A DNA stretch of 49,245 nucleotides from CALLVY01 sp937899855 (GTDB lineage Bacteria > Bacteroidota > Bacteroidia > Chitinophagales > Saprospiraceae). The stretch spans positions 1 through 49,245 of the forward strand of contig JBCBQC010000045.1 of the NCBI GenBank assembly GCA_039820405.1, read 5' to 3'. Every line of letters starts with the position of its first letter. The first letter of the stretch is position 1. Under the pieces are notes generated by a model. It worked only from the letters and a program-made list of their open reading frames with translations. It searched no databases and had not been told where the DNA came from. The position numbers were made by a program, and so were the translations under genes. Of the stretch, positions 1 through 7,103 are shown in pieces.

Positions 1-10
1 CAACCCGCGA

Positions 11-50
11 GTACTTCCGGCAGCTTCGATAGGGAAGCTATCGGAAGTAC
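11..50. repeat. Imperfect inverted repeat, possible terminator of an upstream gene
   Basis: GTACTTCCG (11-19) pairs perfectly with CGGAAGTAC (42-50), and AGCTTC (22-27) pairs with GAAGCT (34-39). Between the two helices lie one possible G-U pair and one C-A mismatch, and the loop is six bases. The RNA would form a long, stable hairpin on either strand. No T-run follows directly; the nearest is around 92-97. A standard intrinsic terminator is therefore only one option. A DNA palindrome or an RNA processing hairpin would look the same. Confidence 0.5.
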
Positions 51-170
51 GTTGTCAAGAAGGGCAGACCCGTAGAAAAATACCCGATTTTTTGTCCGGT
101 CCCGCTTTTTGAGACTCTGATCCTATATATTGAGGGTAATTGAAGTAAGGATAACGAATCAAACAAAGTC

Positions 171-202
171 TTTGAAAAAATTGCAAAAAGCATGATAATT
201 TG
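171..202 (+). promoter_or_regulatory. Weak candidate Bacteroidota-type promoter
   Basis: TTTG at 171-174 is followed after 21 bases by TAATTTG at 196-202. The primary sigma factor of Bacteroidota recognises TTTG, about 19-21 bases, then TAnnTTTG. Here the downstream box is one base short. It lies in an AT-rich stretch about 545 bases before the NusG-like start codon. This is the best match I found in the leader, but short AT-rich boxes occur by chance. Transcript mapping would be needed. Confidence 0.2.
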
Positions 203-428
203 ATGCAACAAAGGCTATTTTTTACTAAATTGTCGGTACTAAGGGCAGATTTTTAACAATCATGATAGCGCCCCGTGCGTTTTGCCCAAAATGTTATTGC
301 CATTGAATACATTTAACATTCCATAAAACTTACGCTGTAGTGGGATTACCCCCACACTTTTCAATTTTCAAGGAGTGTTATCAATCGATTTAATCATCCT
401 TCCTGACGGTGGATTGATGTCGCCCCGT

Positions 429-439
429 GGCGGCAGTTT
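429..439 (+). promoter_or_regulatory. ops-like element in the leader
   Basis: GGCGGCAGTTT differs at one defined position from the RfaH recruitment element (GGCGGTAGnnT). It is preceded by a small stem, GCC (422-424) with GGC (429-431). It lies about 310 bases upstream of a NusG-paralogue gene, where such a site would make sense. The enterobacterial element need not be conserved in Bacteroidota, and an 8-of-9 match in this much sequence can arise by chance. Confidence 0.15.
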
Positions 440-468
440 CCTGTAACTGTCTCGTTTTGGCAACGGAA

Positions 469-486
469 TTTAGTGTCTTCACTAAA
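469..486 (+). other. Short perfect hairpin in the leader
   Basis: TTTAGTG (469-475) and CACTAAA (480-486) form a perfect 7-bp stem around the four-base loop TCTT. The structure sits between the ops-like element and the NusG-like gene. No T-tract follows, so it is not an intrinsic terminator. It could be a pause or recruitment hairpin for the NusG paralogue, or an operator palindrome. Confidence 0.35.
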
Positions 487-748
487 GCCGGACGAAATGG
501 TCTTTCAGACAATTGGGAATGAACTAGAATGTAGGATCAATTGCGCGAATTCTTCAGCTAATCGGACTTTCGAACCGGTGCTGACGCTGGAGATGTAGTG
601 ATTGTTTTTTCTAGGACTAAAAATGAAGAGGTTTCCCGGCCAAGAGCTGGAGCCATAACTTCGGGATTAGTGTCATTCGGTAGATGCCTGCATCCGCTGG
701 ACCCAAATGAATTATACCTTTCAAAAACCAAAACTAGAGACCTTTACC

Positions 749-1270
749 ATGAGCGACTCAAAATGGTACGTGGCCTACACCCATTCCCGATCCGAGAAAA
801 AAGTGTACGCTCATTTTCAACACCAAGCCTTAGAAGCTTACCTGCCGCTACACCGGATCAAACGCCAGTGGAGTGACCGCAGCAAATGGGTGGAAGTCCC
901 GCTCTTCTCTAGTTACGTCTTTGTCAAAACTACTGCTGACCGTTTGTATGCCCTTCGAGCCATTGATGGGGTAGCGCGTTTTCTTCGGTTTGAAGATCGC
1001 TTCGCCACCATCTGTGAATCGGAAATCGAGTGGATTAAAAAATTGCTCTGCGAAAGCGAAGAATTGCGGGTGCATCCCCAACGCTGGGTCAAGGGCCAAG
1101 CCGTTCGCGTCGTGAGCGGCCCCCTCGCCGGATTGGAAGGCACCATGGTCGAGGCACAAAATAAAAAGCGAATCGTCGTCGAAATCAAAGGGATTGCCCA
1201 AAAGCTATCCGTCAGTATTCCCGCCGATGCGCTCCAGCCCCTGAGGGCTTACAACAACGCAACGAACTAA
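749..1270 (+). CDS. NusG-family specialised antiterminator (UpxY/RfaH-like)
   Basis: This 173-residue protein has the two domains of the NusG family. The N-terminal NGN domain starts with WYVAYTHSRSEKK and contains QWSDRSKWVEVPLFSSYVFV. The C-terminal KOW domain contains VKGQAVRVVSGPLAGLEGTM. The QWSDR...PLF.SYVFV pattern is typical of the Bacteroidota UpxY branch rather than housekeeping NusG. I chose ATG 749, just before the NGN fold; an in-frame ATG at 707 would add 14 unconserved residues. Paralogues of this kind bind elongating RNA polymerase at a leader signal and suppress termination through one long operon: UpxY for capsules, RfaH for LPS, LoaP for polyketide operons in Bacillus. Position first, 78 bases before the next gene, suggests it lets polymerase complete the >48-kb unit. 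The operon target is inference. Confidence 0.9.
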   Translation: MSDSKWYVAYTHSRSEKKVYAHFQHQALEAYLPLHRIKRQWSDRSKWVEVPLFSSYVFVKTTADRLYALRAIDGVARFLRFEDRFATICESEIEWIKKLLCESEELRVHPQRWVKGQAVRVVSGPLAGLEGTMVEAQNKKRIVVEIKGIAQKLSVSIPADALQPLRAYNNATN

Positions 1271-1348
1271 CTTTTGGACTGTTAACCTGGCTTTCTGAGG
1301 TACCCACAACTCACCATTGTCGGTAACCTAGCCGTAAACGGCAAACAC

Positions 1349-3100
1349 ATGATTATCTGTGGCGTAAAAACGACCCACGATGGGGGCATTGCCCTCATCG
1401 ACAACGGCCGCTTGGTATTGAGCATTGAGTTGGAAAAGATCGAAAATCGGTCGCGCTACTCGGGCATCGACGACCTGAGCGAAATCGAAACCCTGCTCGC
1501 CAGTAAGGGCTACCGCCCCGAGCAGGTCGACCGTTGGGTACTGGACGGCTGGCACGGCAACGCGGCTTTCCAACGCGGTGAATCCTTTCTCGATTGCCAC
1601 CACCAGGGCCAAGCCCTCCGGCTACCCGTAGCCGCCTACAACGAACGCGGCCTCAAGGAAGACGTCGCCGAAAGACAAACCTTCTCCGCCAAACTTCCCA
1701 TCGCCAACCATCAGTTCTCCTACTCCAGCTATATGCACGTCACCGGGCACATCCTCGGTACCTACTGCGCCAGCCCCTTCGCTCGGCGCCGCGAAGACAG
1801 CTACGTACTGGTCTGGGACGGTGGGCAATATCCCCGCCTCTACTACGTCCACGCCGCCACCAAAAAAATTACCAACCTGGGCCATCTCTTCTTCCTGCTC
1901 GGTACCATGTACAGCATCATCGGACTCTATTTTGGCCCCTATAAAAAAACGACCGCGGAACTCCACCAACTCAAGGCTCAATTGGCCGACGAGGGCTTTG
2001 CTTCCCTCTATTACGGTGGATTGTCGATCGCGGGCAAGATCATGTCTTATATCGCTCAGGGGGAGGTCCGTAAGGATTTACTGAAGGCCCTCCCCCTCAT
2101 TTACCGAGCGGAATTGGAAATCTCCAACCAGTTTGAACACAAGTTTAGCCGCGCCATCCAGCGTTTTGTGGCCCCCCGGGGCTACTCCGATGCCGACGTG
2201 CTCCGTACCTTTCATACCTACTTGCAGGAGCAGCTGATCGAAACGCTGGGCGAAAAGGTAAGTGCCTTTGGTGCCGAAAATGCCAACTTCTGTTTCTGTG
2301 GCGGTTCGGCGCTCAACATCAAGTGGAACAGCGCCATTCGCGCCTCGGGTATCTTTCGGGACCTCTTCGTCCCTCCCTTTCCCAACGACTCGGGCAGCGC
2401 CATCGGGGCAGCTTGTGCCGAGATGTGGATCGAAACGGATCGCCACCACCTCGACTGGCACCCCTACGTGGGGCCCGACCTGGCCGCCAGCGTGCCCGCC
2501 GAGGATTGGGAAGAACGCTACTGCTCGCTGGCGGGCTTGGCCCAACACCTGGTAGATACCCAAGAGCCCGTAGTCTTCTTGAGCGGCTGTGCCGAGATCG
2601 GGCCGCGCGCCCTGGGCAATCGCAGCATCTTGGCGCCGGCTACGGAAGCGGGGATGCAGCAATTGCTAAACTGGGCGAAAAAGCGCGAGGCCTTCCGACC
2701 GGTAGCACCGATTTGTTTGGAGGAAGACGCCAGTACCATTTTTGATCCGGGCTGTAGTGATCCCTACATGCTCTTTGACCACCTGGTCCGGGAGGAATGG
2801 CGCGATCGCGTACCGGCCATCTGCCACCTGGATCAGACGGCTCGCCTCCAAACGGTCAACATTGCTAGTGAGGCGCTTGAAGTGCGTATCCTCTTGGAAG
2901 AATATAAAAAACTAACGGGGATTCCCCTGTTGTGTAATACCAGTGCCAATCTGAACGGCAGTGGTTTTTTCCCCGACGTGGCCAGTGCCACGCGATGGGG
3001 AAGAGTAAAATACGTTTGGAACAACTACACGCTGTACAGCAAACGCGAAACGGTCCACGCACCCGAATCGCCCTTGGTAAAGCTGGCGGCCAACGAATAA
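1349..3100 (+). CDS. NodU/CmcH-type carbamoyltransferase (copy 1)
   Basis: This 583-residue protein has the full layout of the carbamoyl phosphate-dependent transferases typified by TobZ, NodU and CmcH. These use carbamoyl phosphate and ATP to make carbamoyl-adenylate, then carbamoylate a hydroxyl group. Visible motifs are THDGGIAL near the N-terminus, the HVTGH metal pair (His130, His134), VWDGG (Asp157), PFPNDSGSAIGAA (Asp347) in the Kae1-like part, and EIGPRALGNRSILA in the YrdC-like part. All expected metal ligands are present and the length is normal. The C-terminus carries NTSANL and SATRW. It lies between the NusG-like gene and the small HTH gene. A clear paralogue lies at 41423-43159. 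Most likely it decorates the lipopeptide or a precursor. The acceptor is unknown; hydroxyls are usual, so an amine such as that of Dap would be exceptional. Confidence 0.92.
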   Translation: MIICGVKTTHDGGIALIDNGRLVLSIELEKIENRSRYSGIDDLSEIETLLASKGYRPEQVDRWVLDGWHGNAAFQRGESFLDCHHQGQALRLPVAAYNERGLKEDVAERQTFSAKLPIANHQFSYSSYMHVTGHILGTYCASPFARRREDSYVLVWDGGQYPRLYYVHAATKKITNLGHLFFLLGTMYSIIGLYFGPYKKTTAELHQLKAQLADEGFASLYYGGLSIAGKIMSYIAQGEVRKDLLKALPLIYRAELEISNQFEHKFSRAIQRFVAPRGYSDADVLRTFHTYLQEQLIETLGEKVSAFGAENANFCFCGGSALNIKWNSAIRASGIFRDLFVPPFPNDSGSAIGAACAEMWIETDRHHLDWHPYVGPDLAASVPAEDWEERYCSLAGLAQHLVDTQEPVVFLSGCAEIGPRALGNRSILAPATEAGMQQLLNWAKKREAFRPVAPICLEEDASTIFDPGCSDPYMLFDHLVREEWRDRVPAICHLDQTARLQTVNIASEALEVRILLEEYKKLTGIPLLCNTSANLNGSGFFPDVASATRWGRVKYVWNNYTLYSKRETVHAPESPLVKLAANE

Positions 3101-3299
3101 AACCTAGCCGGCATTCCCGGAGCGCGCTACTGACCCGGCATGGGGAAGAGCAAAACACTGGGCAGCCGTAGGTATAATTTTCTGCGTATCGTGTTATTGG
3201 TCAATCAAAACAAACAACGAAGATCCACGGGCCTTCCGGTATCGGCGTGTGCCGTGGACAACCCCCAATTGATTATGTCATCTACAAAGCCAACTGCAC
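3101..3299. other. Intergenic gap with an inverted repeat
   Basis: This 199-base gap precedes the small HTH gene. TCCACGG (3224-3230) and CCGTGGA (3252-3258) form a 7-bp inverted repeat around a 21-base spacer, ending about 40 bases before the HTH start codon. It could be an operator, for example for the HTH protein itself, or a weak RNA structure. I see no T-run that would make it a terminator and no convincing promoter. Confidence 0.3.
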
Positions 3300-3554
3300 A
3301 TGAGACTGAATAGCCGTCTTACCCTATTGATGCGCATCCATTCCCTGATTAAGCGCAAGGGAACGGGCACCCCCATTGAGTTTGCCAGTAGACTAAACGT
3401 CTCCCGAGCAACGCTCTTTCGGCTACTCAAAGACCTCCGCGAGGACTTTAGTGCCCCCATCAATTATTCCAAAACCAAACAGAGTTATTATTATGAAAAG
3501 GATTACCAATTTCACGTCTCCTTTGGGGAGTGGGAGCCACAATTCTCTGAGTAA
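3300..3554 (+). CDS. Small winged-HTH DNA-binding protein
   Basis: This 84-residue protein has a helix-turn-helix of the HTH_11/DeoR-like type: an N-terminal helix (RLTLLMRIHSLIKRKGTG), a second helix with the turn (TPIEFASRLNVS) and a recognition helix (RATLFRLLKDLRE). It is followed by a short wing-like segment rich in Tyr (SKTKQSYYYEKDYQF). There is no effector domain, so it resembles the stand-alone small HTH proteins common in Bacteroidota. It starts at ATG 3300 after a 199-base gap and is followed by about 500 bases without a gene. It may regulate the cluster or its own transcription. The target is unknown and no close family name is certain. Confidence 0.75.
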   Translation: MRLNSRLTLLMRIHSLIKRKGTGTPIEFASRLNVSRATLFRLLKDLREDFSAPINYSKTKQSYYYEKDYQFHVSFGEWEPQFSE

Positions 3555-4055
3555 GAACTTGTTAAAAAAAATATGGTTTAATCTCAATACATGAGACGAC
3601 CTTGCATTATCTTACCTCCATAAGCCACTTTGTGCTTGTTCATTCTCCGTCCAAGATACGGAGCACAGGAGTGAGGAATACTTCCTCTCGTACAACAGCA
3701 ATAGAATATTAAACCCACCAAGTGCCGAGCGGTATGGCTCGATTGCTGGTCTGCTTTACACCAACCTACGGGTAGGAGGTAAGGTGGAATCGGTTCGGCG
3801 GCAAAAGCCCGGAACTTGGGATTAACCAAAATGATAATCGTTACGAAAACTCAGGCTTCTCACAAATACACTACTCCGAAGCCCCAAAGCTACTTCACTT
3901 AATTTCGATTATCCCTGTCTTTTCTGACCATTTCCCCCCGGGAATGGAACACCTCCTTTTTCGATCCCCCACGCGATGGGACCGAAGTGGCGAAGCACTG
4001 CCCCAAGCCAATCGAAAGCCTTCAATTCTTTTCTTTTTTACGTACCAACCACCGC
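3555..4055. other. Non-coding gap with several short hairpins
   Basis: No supported gene lies here. A minus-strand open frame (3584-3829) has no recognisable domain, and its composition (Cys- and Arg-rich, YCCCTRGS) argues against a protein. The stretch 3631-3741 holds closely spaced stems: TGTGC (3631-3635) with GCACA (3663-3667) enclosing TCCGT (3646-3650) with ACGGA (3658-3662); GAGGAA (3673-3678) with TTCCTC (3682-3687) around a three-base loop; CGAGC (3726-3730) with GCTCG (3737-3741). This may be a structured RNA, a leader for the precursor genes or a relic repeat. The sequence from 3840 to 4055 shows nothing clear. Confidence 0.4.
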
Positions 4056-5069
4056 ATGGCACTAGCAGATTACCCGTCCAGCCCTCCGACGCTTCAGGCT
4101 TCCTGTCACAGCGTCCTAGAGACCGTAGGCAACACGCCGATGATTACCTTGGAAATGGAGGATTTTCCCCATTTGCAAATTTATTCCAAATTGGAAGCCC
4201 TCAATCCCACCGGTAGCGTCAAGGCTCGGGGGGCCTGTTTTATCCTTAATAAGGAGTTGGACAACGGCCGCATCAACCAGCAAACCACCATCATCGAATC
4301 TTCCTCCGGTAATTTTGGACTGGCCCTCGCGGCTTACTGTAAGAAGCTCAGTCTCAAATTTATTTGTGTAGTCGATCCGCTGATCTCTCCCTACAACAAA
4401 ATGCTGATCCAACAGTACGGCGCTACCATCGAACAGGTCCATCATCCCGATAAAAACGGAGGCTATCTGCTCAACCGCATCGCTCGGGTCAAGGAGTTGA
4501 TGGGAGAAATTGACAATTCCTACTGGGTCAATCAGTACGGCAACGTCCTCAATGCGAATGGTTATTACCACACCCTGGGGCGGGAAATTTGTGCCGAGGT
4601 CGACCATCTGGACTACGCCTTTTTGGGGGTCAGTTCGGGCGGAACCATCACGGGCATCTCGCGCCGGCTGAAGGAGAGCTTCCCCCAGATCCAAGTGATT
4701 GCGGTCGACATCGTAGGCTCGGTGATTTTTGGGGATCGCCCCCGCAAGCGCTACATCCCCGGCATCGGCTCTAGCATGGTGCCCAGCATCATTCAGCACG
4801 CCTGTATCGACGATTTTATCCGCATCAAAGAAACCGATACCATCCTGGGCTGTATCGAACTGATTCGCCGTCACCAACTTTTTTTGGGCGGTTCTTCGGG
4901 TTCGGTCTTTGCCGCCATCAAAAATTATTTTACCCAATACCCCAATCCCCGTCCCCTCAACGTACTGGTCCTCTTCCCCGATGGAGGAGAAAAGTACGTG
5001 GACACCGTTTATAATGAGCGCTGGTGCAAGGACACCTTCGGCGAAGACTTTGCCTACCCGCCGCTCTAA
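4056..5069 (+). CDS. sbnA: SbnA-like N-(2-amino-2-carboxyethyl)-L-glutamate synthase
   Basis: This 337-residue, fold-type II PLP enzyme resembles cysteine synthase. NPTGSVKARGA carries the PLP lysine (Lys56), followed by SSSGNFGLALA, the phosphate-binding loop SSGGTITG and GGSSGSV near the C-terminus. The family closest in memory is SbnA, which joins O-phospho-L-serine and L-glutamate into N-(2-amino-2-carboxyethyl)-L-glutamate, the first step to L-2,3-diaminopropionate. The next gene, 61 bases on, encodes the matching SbnB-like dehydrogenase, and the pair makes the assignment much stronger than either alone. I chose ATG 4056, just before the conserved start; a GTG at 3987 would add 23 unconserved residues. 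It should supply Dap to the downstream NRPS. Confidence 0.88.
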   Translation: MALADYPSSPPTLQASCHSVLETVGNTPMITLEMEDFPHLQIYSKLEALNPTGSVKARGACFILNKELDNGRINQQTTIIESSSGNFGLALAAYCKKLSLKFICVVDPLISPYNKMLIQQYGATIEQVHHPDKNGGYLLNRIARVKELMGEIDNSYWVNQYGNVLNANGYYHTLGREICAEVDHLDYAFLGVSSGGTITGISRRLKESFPQIQVIAVDIVGSVIFGDRPRKRYIPGIGSSMVPSIIQHACIDDFIRIKETDTILGCIELIRRHQLFLGGSSGSVFAAIKNYFTQYPNPRPLNVLVLFPDGGEKYVDTVYNERWCKDTFGEDFAYPPL

Positions 5070-5130
5070 GCTGTAAGGCTCACCGGGCCTTCCCAAACCC
5101 ATACCTCTTCCACCAATTTTTATCCAACTC

Positions 5131-6102
5131 ATGCTACATTACATCAACGAAGACGACCTGTCGGCCCAATCCATCAACTGGACGGATTGCGTGGCCGTTA
5201 TCGAACGCGCCGTACAGTGCCTTTCGACCAATGAATACGCCCAACCCATTAAGCCTTACCTGCGCTACAAAAATCCCATCAACCGGATCATCGCCATGCC
5301 CGCTTACGTGGGGGGAGGTTTTGAAATGGCGGGCATCAAGTGGATCGCTAGTTTTCCCAAAAATATTGACCAAGGTATCCCCCGCGCCCACAGCGTGGTC
5401 ATCCTCAACGATTCCGCCACCGGACAACCCCAGGCCGTCATCAACACCCCCATGCTGAGTACCATCCGGACCGCCTCGGTCAGTGGCCTCTGTATCCAGG
5501 CGCACCAACGCATCCACCAGCGCAGCGGCCTCGTGGTCAGCATCATCGGCTGGGGCCCCATCGGGAAAATGCATTTTCGGATGTGTCAAGAAATCCTCGC
5601 CGGATCCATCGCCGAGTTGCGTCTCTACGACCTGCGGCCCATCGATCCCGCTTCCATACCCGCCTCCGACTTTGACGTCCGCGTGGTCAATTCCTGGGAA
5701 GCCGCCTATACCGAGGCCGACGTGTTTATGACCTGTACCGTGGCCGACCAGCCCTACATCCACGGCGCCCCCAAAGCGGGCTCGCTCCACCTCAACGTCT
5801 CCCTCCGCGACTACACCACCGAGGTCTACCCCCACTTCAAGGGAGCCATCTTCGTCGACGATTGGGAGGAGGTCTGCCGCGAGCGTACGGATATCGAAAA
5901 CCTCCACCTCGAAAAGGGACTCCAACGGGAGGGTACCTACGATATCGTCGACCTGATCGACCCCGAAATACTGCGGAGCATCCCCCCCGAGCAAGCCATG
6001 CTGTTCAACCCCATGGGAATGGGCATTTTTGATATCGCCATCGGCACCTATTTCTACGAAAAAGCCAAAGCCGAAGAATTCGGTACCGCCCTCGTTTCCT
6101 GA
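5131..6102 (+). CDS. sbnB: SbnB-like N-(2-amino-2-carboxyethyl)-L-glutamate dehydrogenase
   Basis: This 323-residue protein belongs to the ornithine cyclodeaminase/mu-crystallin superfamily. Diagnostic segments are NRIIAMPAYVGG, AGIKWIASFPKNI and the NAD-binding glycine motif GWGPIG. The phrase around AGIKWI.SFPKN is characteristic of SbnB rather than true ornithine cyclodeaminase. SbnB oxidatively cleaves the SbnA product to L-2,3-diaminopropionate, 2-oxoglutarate and NADH. The gene follows the SbnA-like gene by 61 bases and precedes the dioxygenase by 26, all same-strand, so co-transcription is likely. Together the pair makes Dap on site for the NRPS, as in the staphyloferrin B and viomycin-type pathways. 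Confidence 0.88.
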   Translation: MLHYINEDDLSAQSINWTDCVAVIERAVQCLSTNEYAQPIKPYLRYKNPINRIIAMPAYVGGGFEMAGIKWIASFPKNIDQGIPRAHSVVILNDSATGQPQAVINTPMLSTIRTASVSGLCIQAHQRIHQRSGLVVSIIGWGPIGKMHFRMCQEILAGSIAELRLYDLRPIDPASIPASDFDVRVVNSWEAAYTEADVFMTCTVADQPYIHGAPKAGSLHLNVSLRDYTTEVYPHFKGAIFVDDWEEVCRERTDIENLHLEKGLQREGTYDIVDLIDPEILRSIPPEQAMLFNPMGMGIFDIAIGTYFYEKAKAEEFGTALVS

Positions 6103-6128
6103 TTGCCGCTCATTGTTCACCGCAAAAA

Positions 6129-7097
6129 ATGCCTCGCATGGATAGCTTTACCCTAGCCAAAGATAAAGGGCTACTCCAACAGTTGGAACAGCTTCGCCAA
6201 CGCTACAGCGCCGAAGGCCAAAGCCTCAACTGCCACCTGGAACGCTTGCGGATGGAGGTCAATCTCGATTACGACAATTACCTCTGTCTGGATACCCTGC
6301 TCACGCTACAAAAACCCAAGACGCTTTACGCCGACGAGTTTATCTTCATCGTCTACCACCAGATCGTCGAGTTGTATTTCCAATTGATGCTCTGGGAACT
6401 CAAACAGCTGACCCAGCTGCACCCCCGTCCGGAGCCCGCCGTCTTCGTCGAAAAAATCGAACGGATCAGCCGCTATTTTGAGATCATCAACGCTTCCTTC
6501 GTCGTGATGGGGGAGGGGATGGATAAGGAGGAATTCCTCCAATTTCGCTACGCCCTCTTCCCAGCCAGTGGCTTCCAGTCGGCCCAGTTTCGCCTGATCG
6601 AAGCCCACGCCACCGATGCTTACAACCTGCTCGGCTACAAATGGCGTCAACAGCTTTCCCGCGATCTGCCACTCGAAACGCTCTACGAAAAATCCTACTG
6701 GAAACGCGGGGCAATCGATGTGGCCACCAATAGTAAAAGCGTGACCCTCACCGATTTTGAAAAGAAACACGATGGCACCCTCCTGGCTACCCTACGGACG
6801 ATGCGCTACACCAACCTCAACCAGATTTACCTCAATCACTACCTCCCCCTGGACAGCGATCAGCAGATCGCCCGGGCCCTCCGCCGCTTCGACCAGCTGG
6901 CCAATATCCACTGGCCCGATGCCCACCTCAAGGTGGCGATGAAATACCTGGGCCACAACGGTCCCAAAGCGGCCAAGTCCACCGGCGGCACCAACTGGCG
7001 CAAATACCTCAACCCCCGCTTCCAACGCATCAGCTACTTTCCCCGTCTTTGGTCTCCCGAGGAATTGGAAAACTGGGGCCATCACCACAAAAAATAA
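6129..7097 (+). CDS. Tryptophan 2,3-dioxygenase family protein
   Basis: This 322-residue, probably cytoplasmic haem enzyme resembles TDO, which converts L-Trp to N-formylkynurenine. The N-terminal DYDNYLCLDTLL and FIFIVYHQIVELYFQLML match TDO, with the distal His in YHQ (His77). PASGFQSAQFRLIE carries the substrate-binding Arg155. The C-terminal DAHLKVAMKYLG gives a candidate haem-ligand His266, followed by STGGTNWRKYL in place of the usual GTGGSSG..YL. The core is thus conserved but the haem-side segment is divergent. ATG 6129 is used; ATG 6138 is an alternative. Sitting between Dap synthesis and the FAAL (6-base gap), it probably makes a kynurenine-type building block, as DptJ does for daptomycin. 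No formamidase or kynureninase is visible. A different indole substrate is possible. Confidence 0.85.
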   Translation: MPRMDSFTLAKDKGLLQQLEQLRQRYSAEGQSLNCHLERLRMEVNLDYDNYLCLDTLLTLQKPKTLYADEFIFIVYHQIVELYFQLMLWELKQLTQLHPRPEPAVFVEKIERISRYFEIINASFVVMGEGMDKEEFLQFRYALFPASGFQSAQFRLIEAHATDAYNLLGYKWRQQLSRDLPLETLYEKSYWKRGAIDVATNSKSVTLTDFEKKHDGTLLATLRTMRYTNLNQIYLNHYLPLDSDQQIARALRRFDQLANIHWPDAHLKVAMKYLGHNGPKAAKSTGGTNWRKYLNPRFQRISYFPRLWSPEELENWGHHHKK

Positions 7098-7103
7098 TAC
7101 GAT

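Larger units (their letters stand above)
1..748. other. Non-coding leader upstream of the cluster
   Basis: No convincing gene is present in these 748 bases. The stretch is visibly AT-richer than the genes that follow. It holds an extended inverted repeat (11-50), a weak promoter candidate (171-202), a 7-bp perfect hairpin (469-486), an ops-like element (429-439) and two 9-bp direct repeats: AAGGGCAGA at 60-68 and 241-249, and CGCCCCGTG at 269-277 and 421-429. Because the first gene is a specialised NusG paralogue, a long untranslated leader carrying its recruitment signal is expected from RfaH/UpxY/LoaP systems, but none of these elements is proven. An open frame at 598-876 overlaps the nusG-like gene and looks like a shadow. 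Confidence 0.6.

Noticed and set aside
598..876. 92-residue + strand open frame overlapping the nusG-like gene
   Set aside because: No domain or codon pattern; it overlaps the well-supported NusG frame out of phase.
1349..3100. Housekeeping Kae1/TsaD or YrdC protein
   Set aside because: The Kae1-like and YrdC-like parts are fused in the order and length of NodU/CmcH carbamoyltransferases.
3584..3829. 81-residue minus-strand open frame in the intergenic gap
   Set aside because: Cys/Arg-rich low-credibility translation, no recognisable fold, and the DNA is better explained by hairpins; left as non-coding.
3987..4055. GTG start extending the SbnA-like protein by 23 residues
   Set aside because: The extension has no family counterpart and ATG 4056 sits at the usual N-terminus.
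4056..5069. Plain cysteine synthase (CysK/CysM)
   Set aside because: The adjoining SbnB-like gene and the NRPS context fit SbnA; the fold alone would not separate them.
5131..6102. Ornithine cyclodeaminase
   Set aside because: The AGIKWI.SFPKN signature and the SbnA-like partner point to SbnB.
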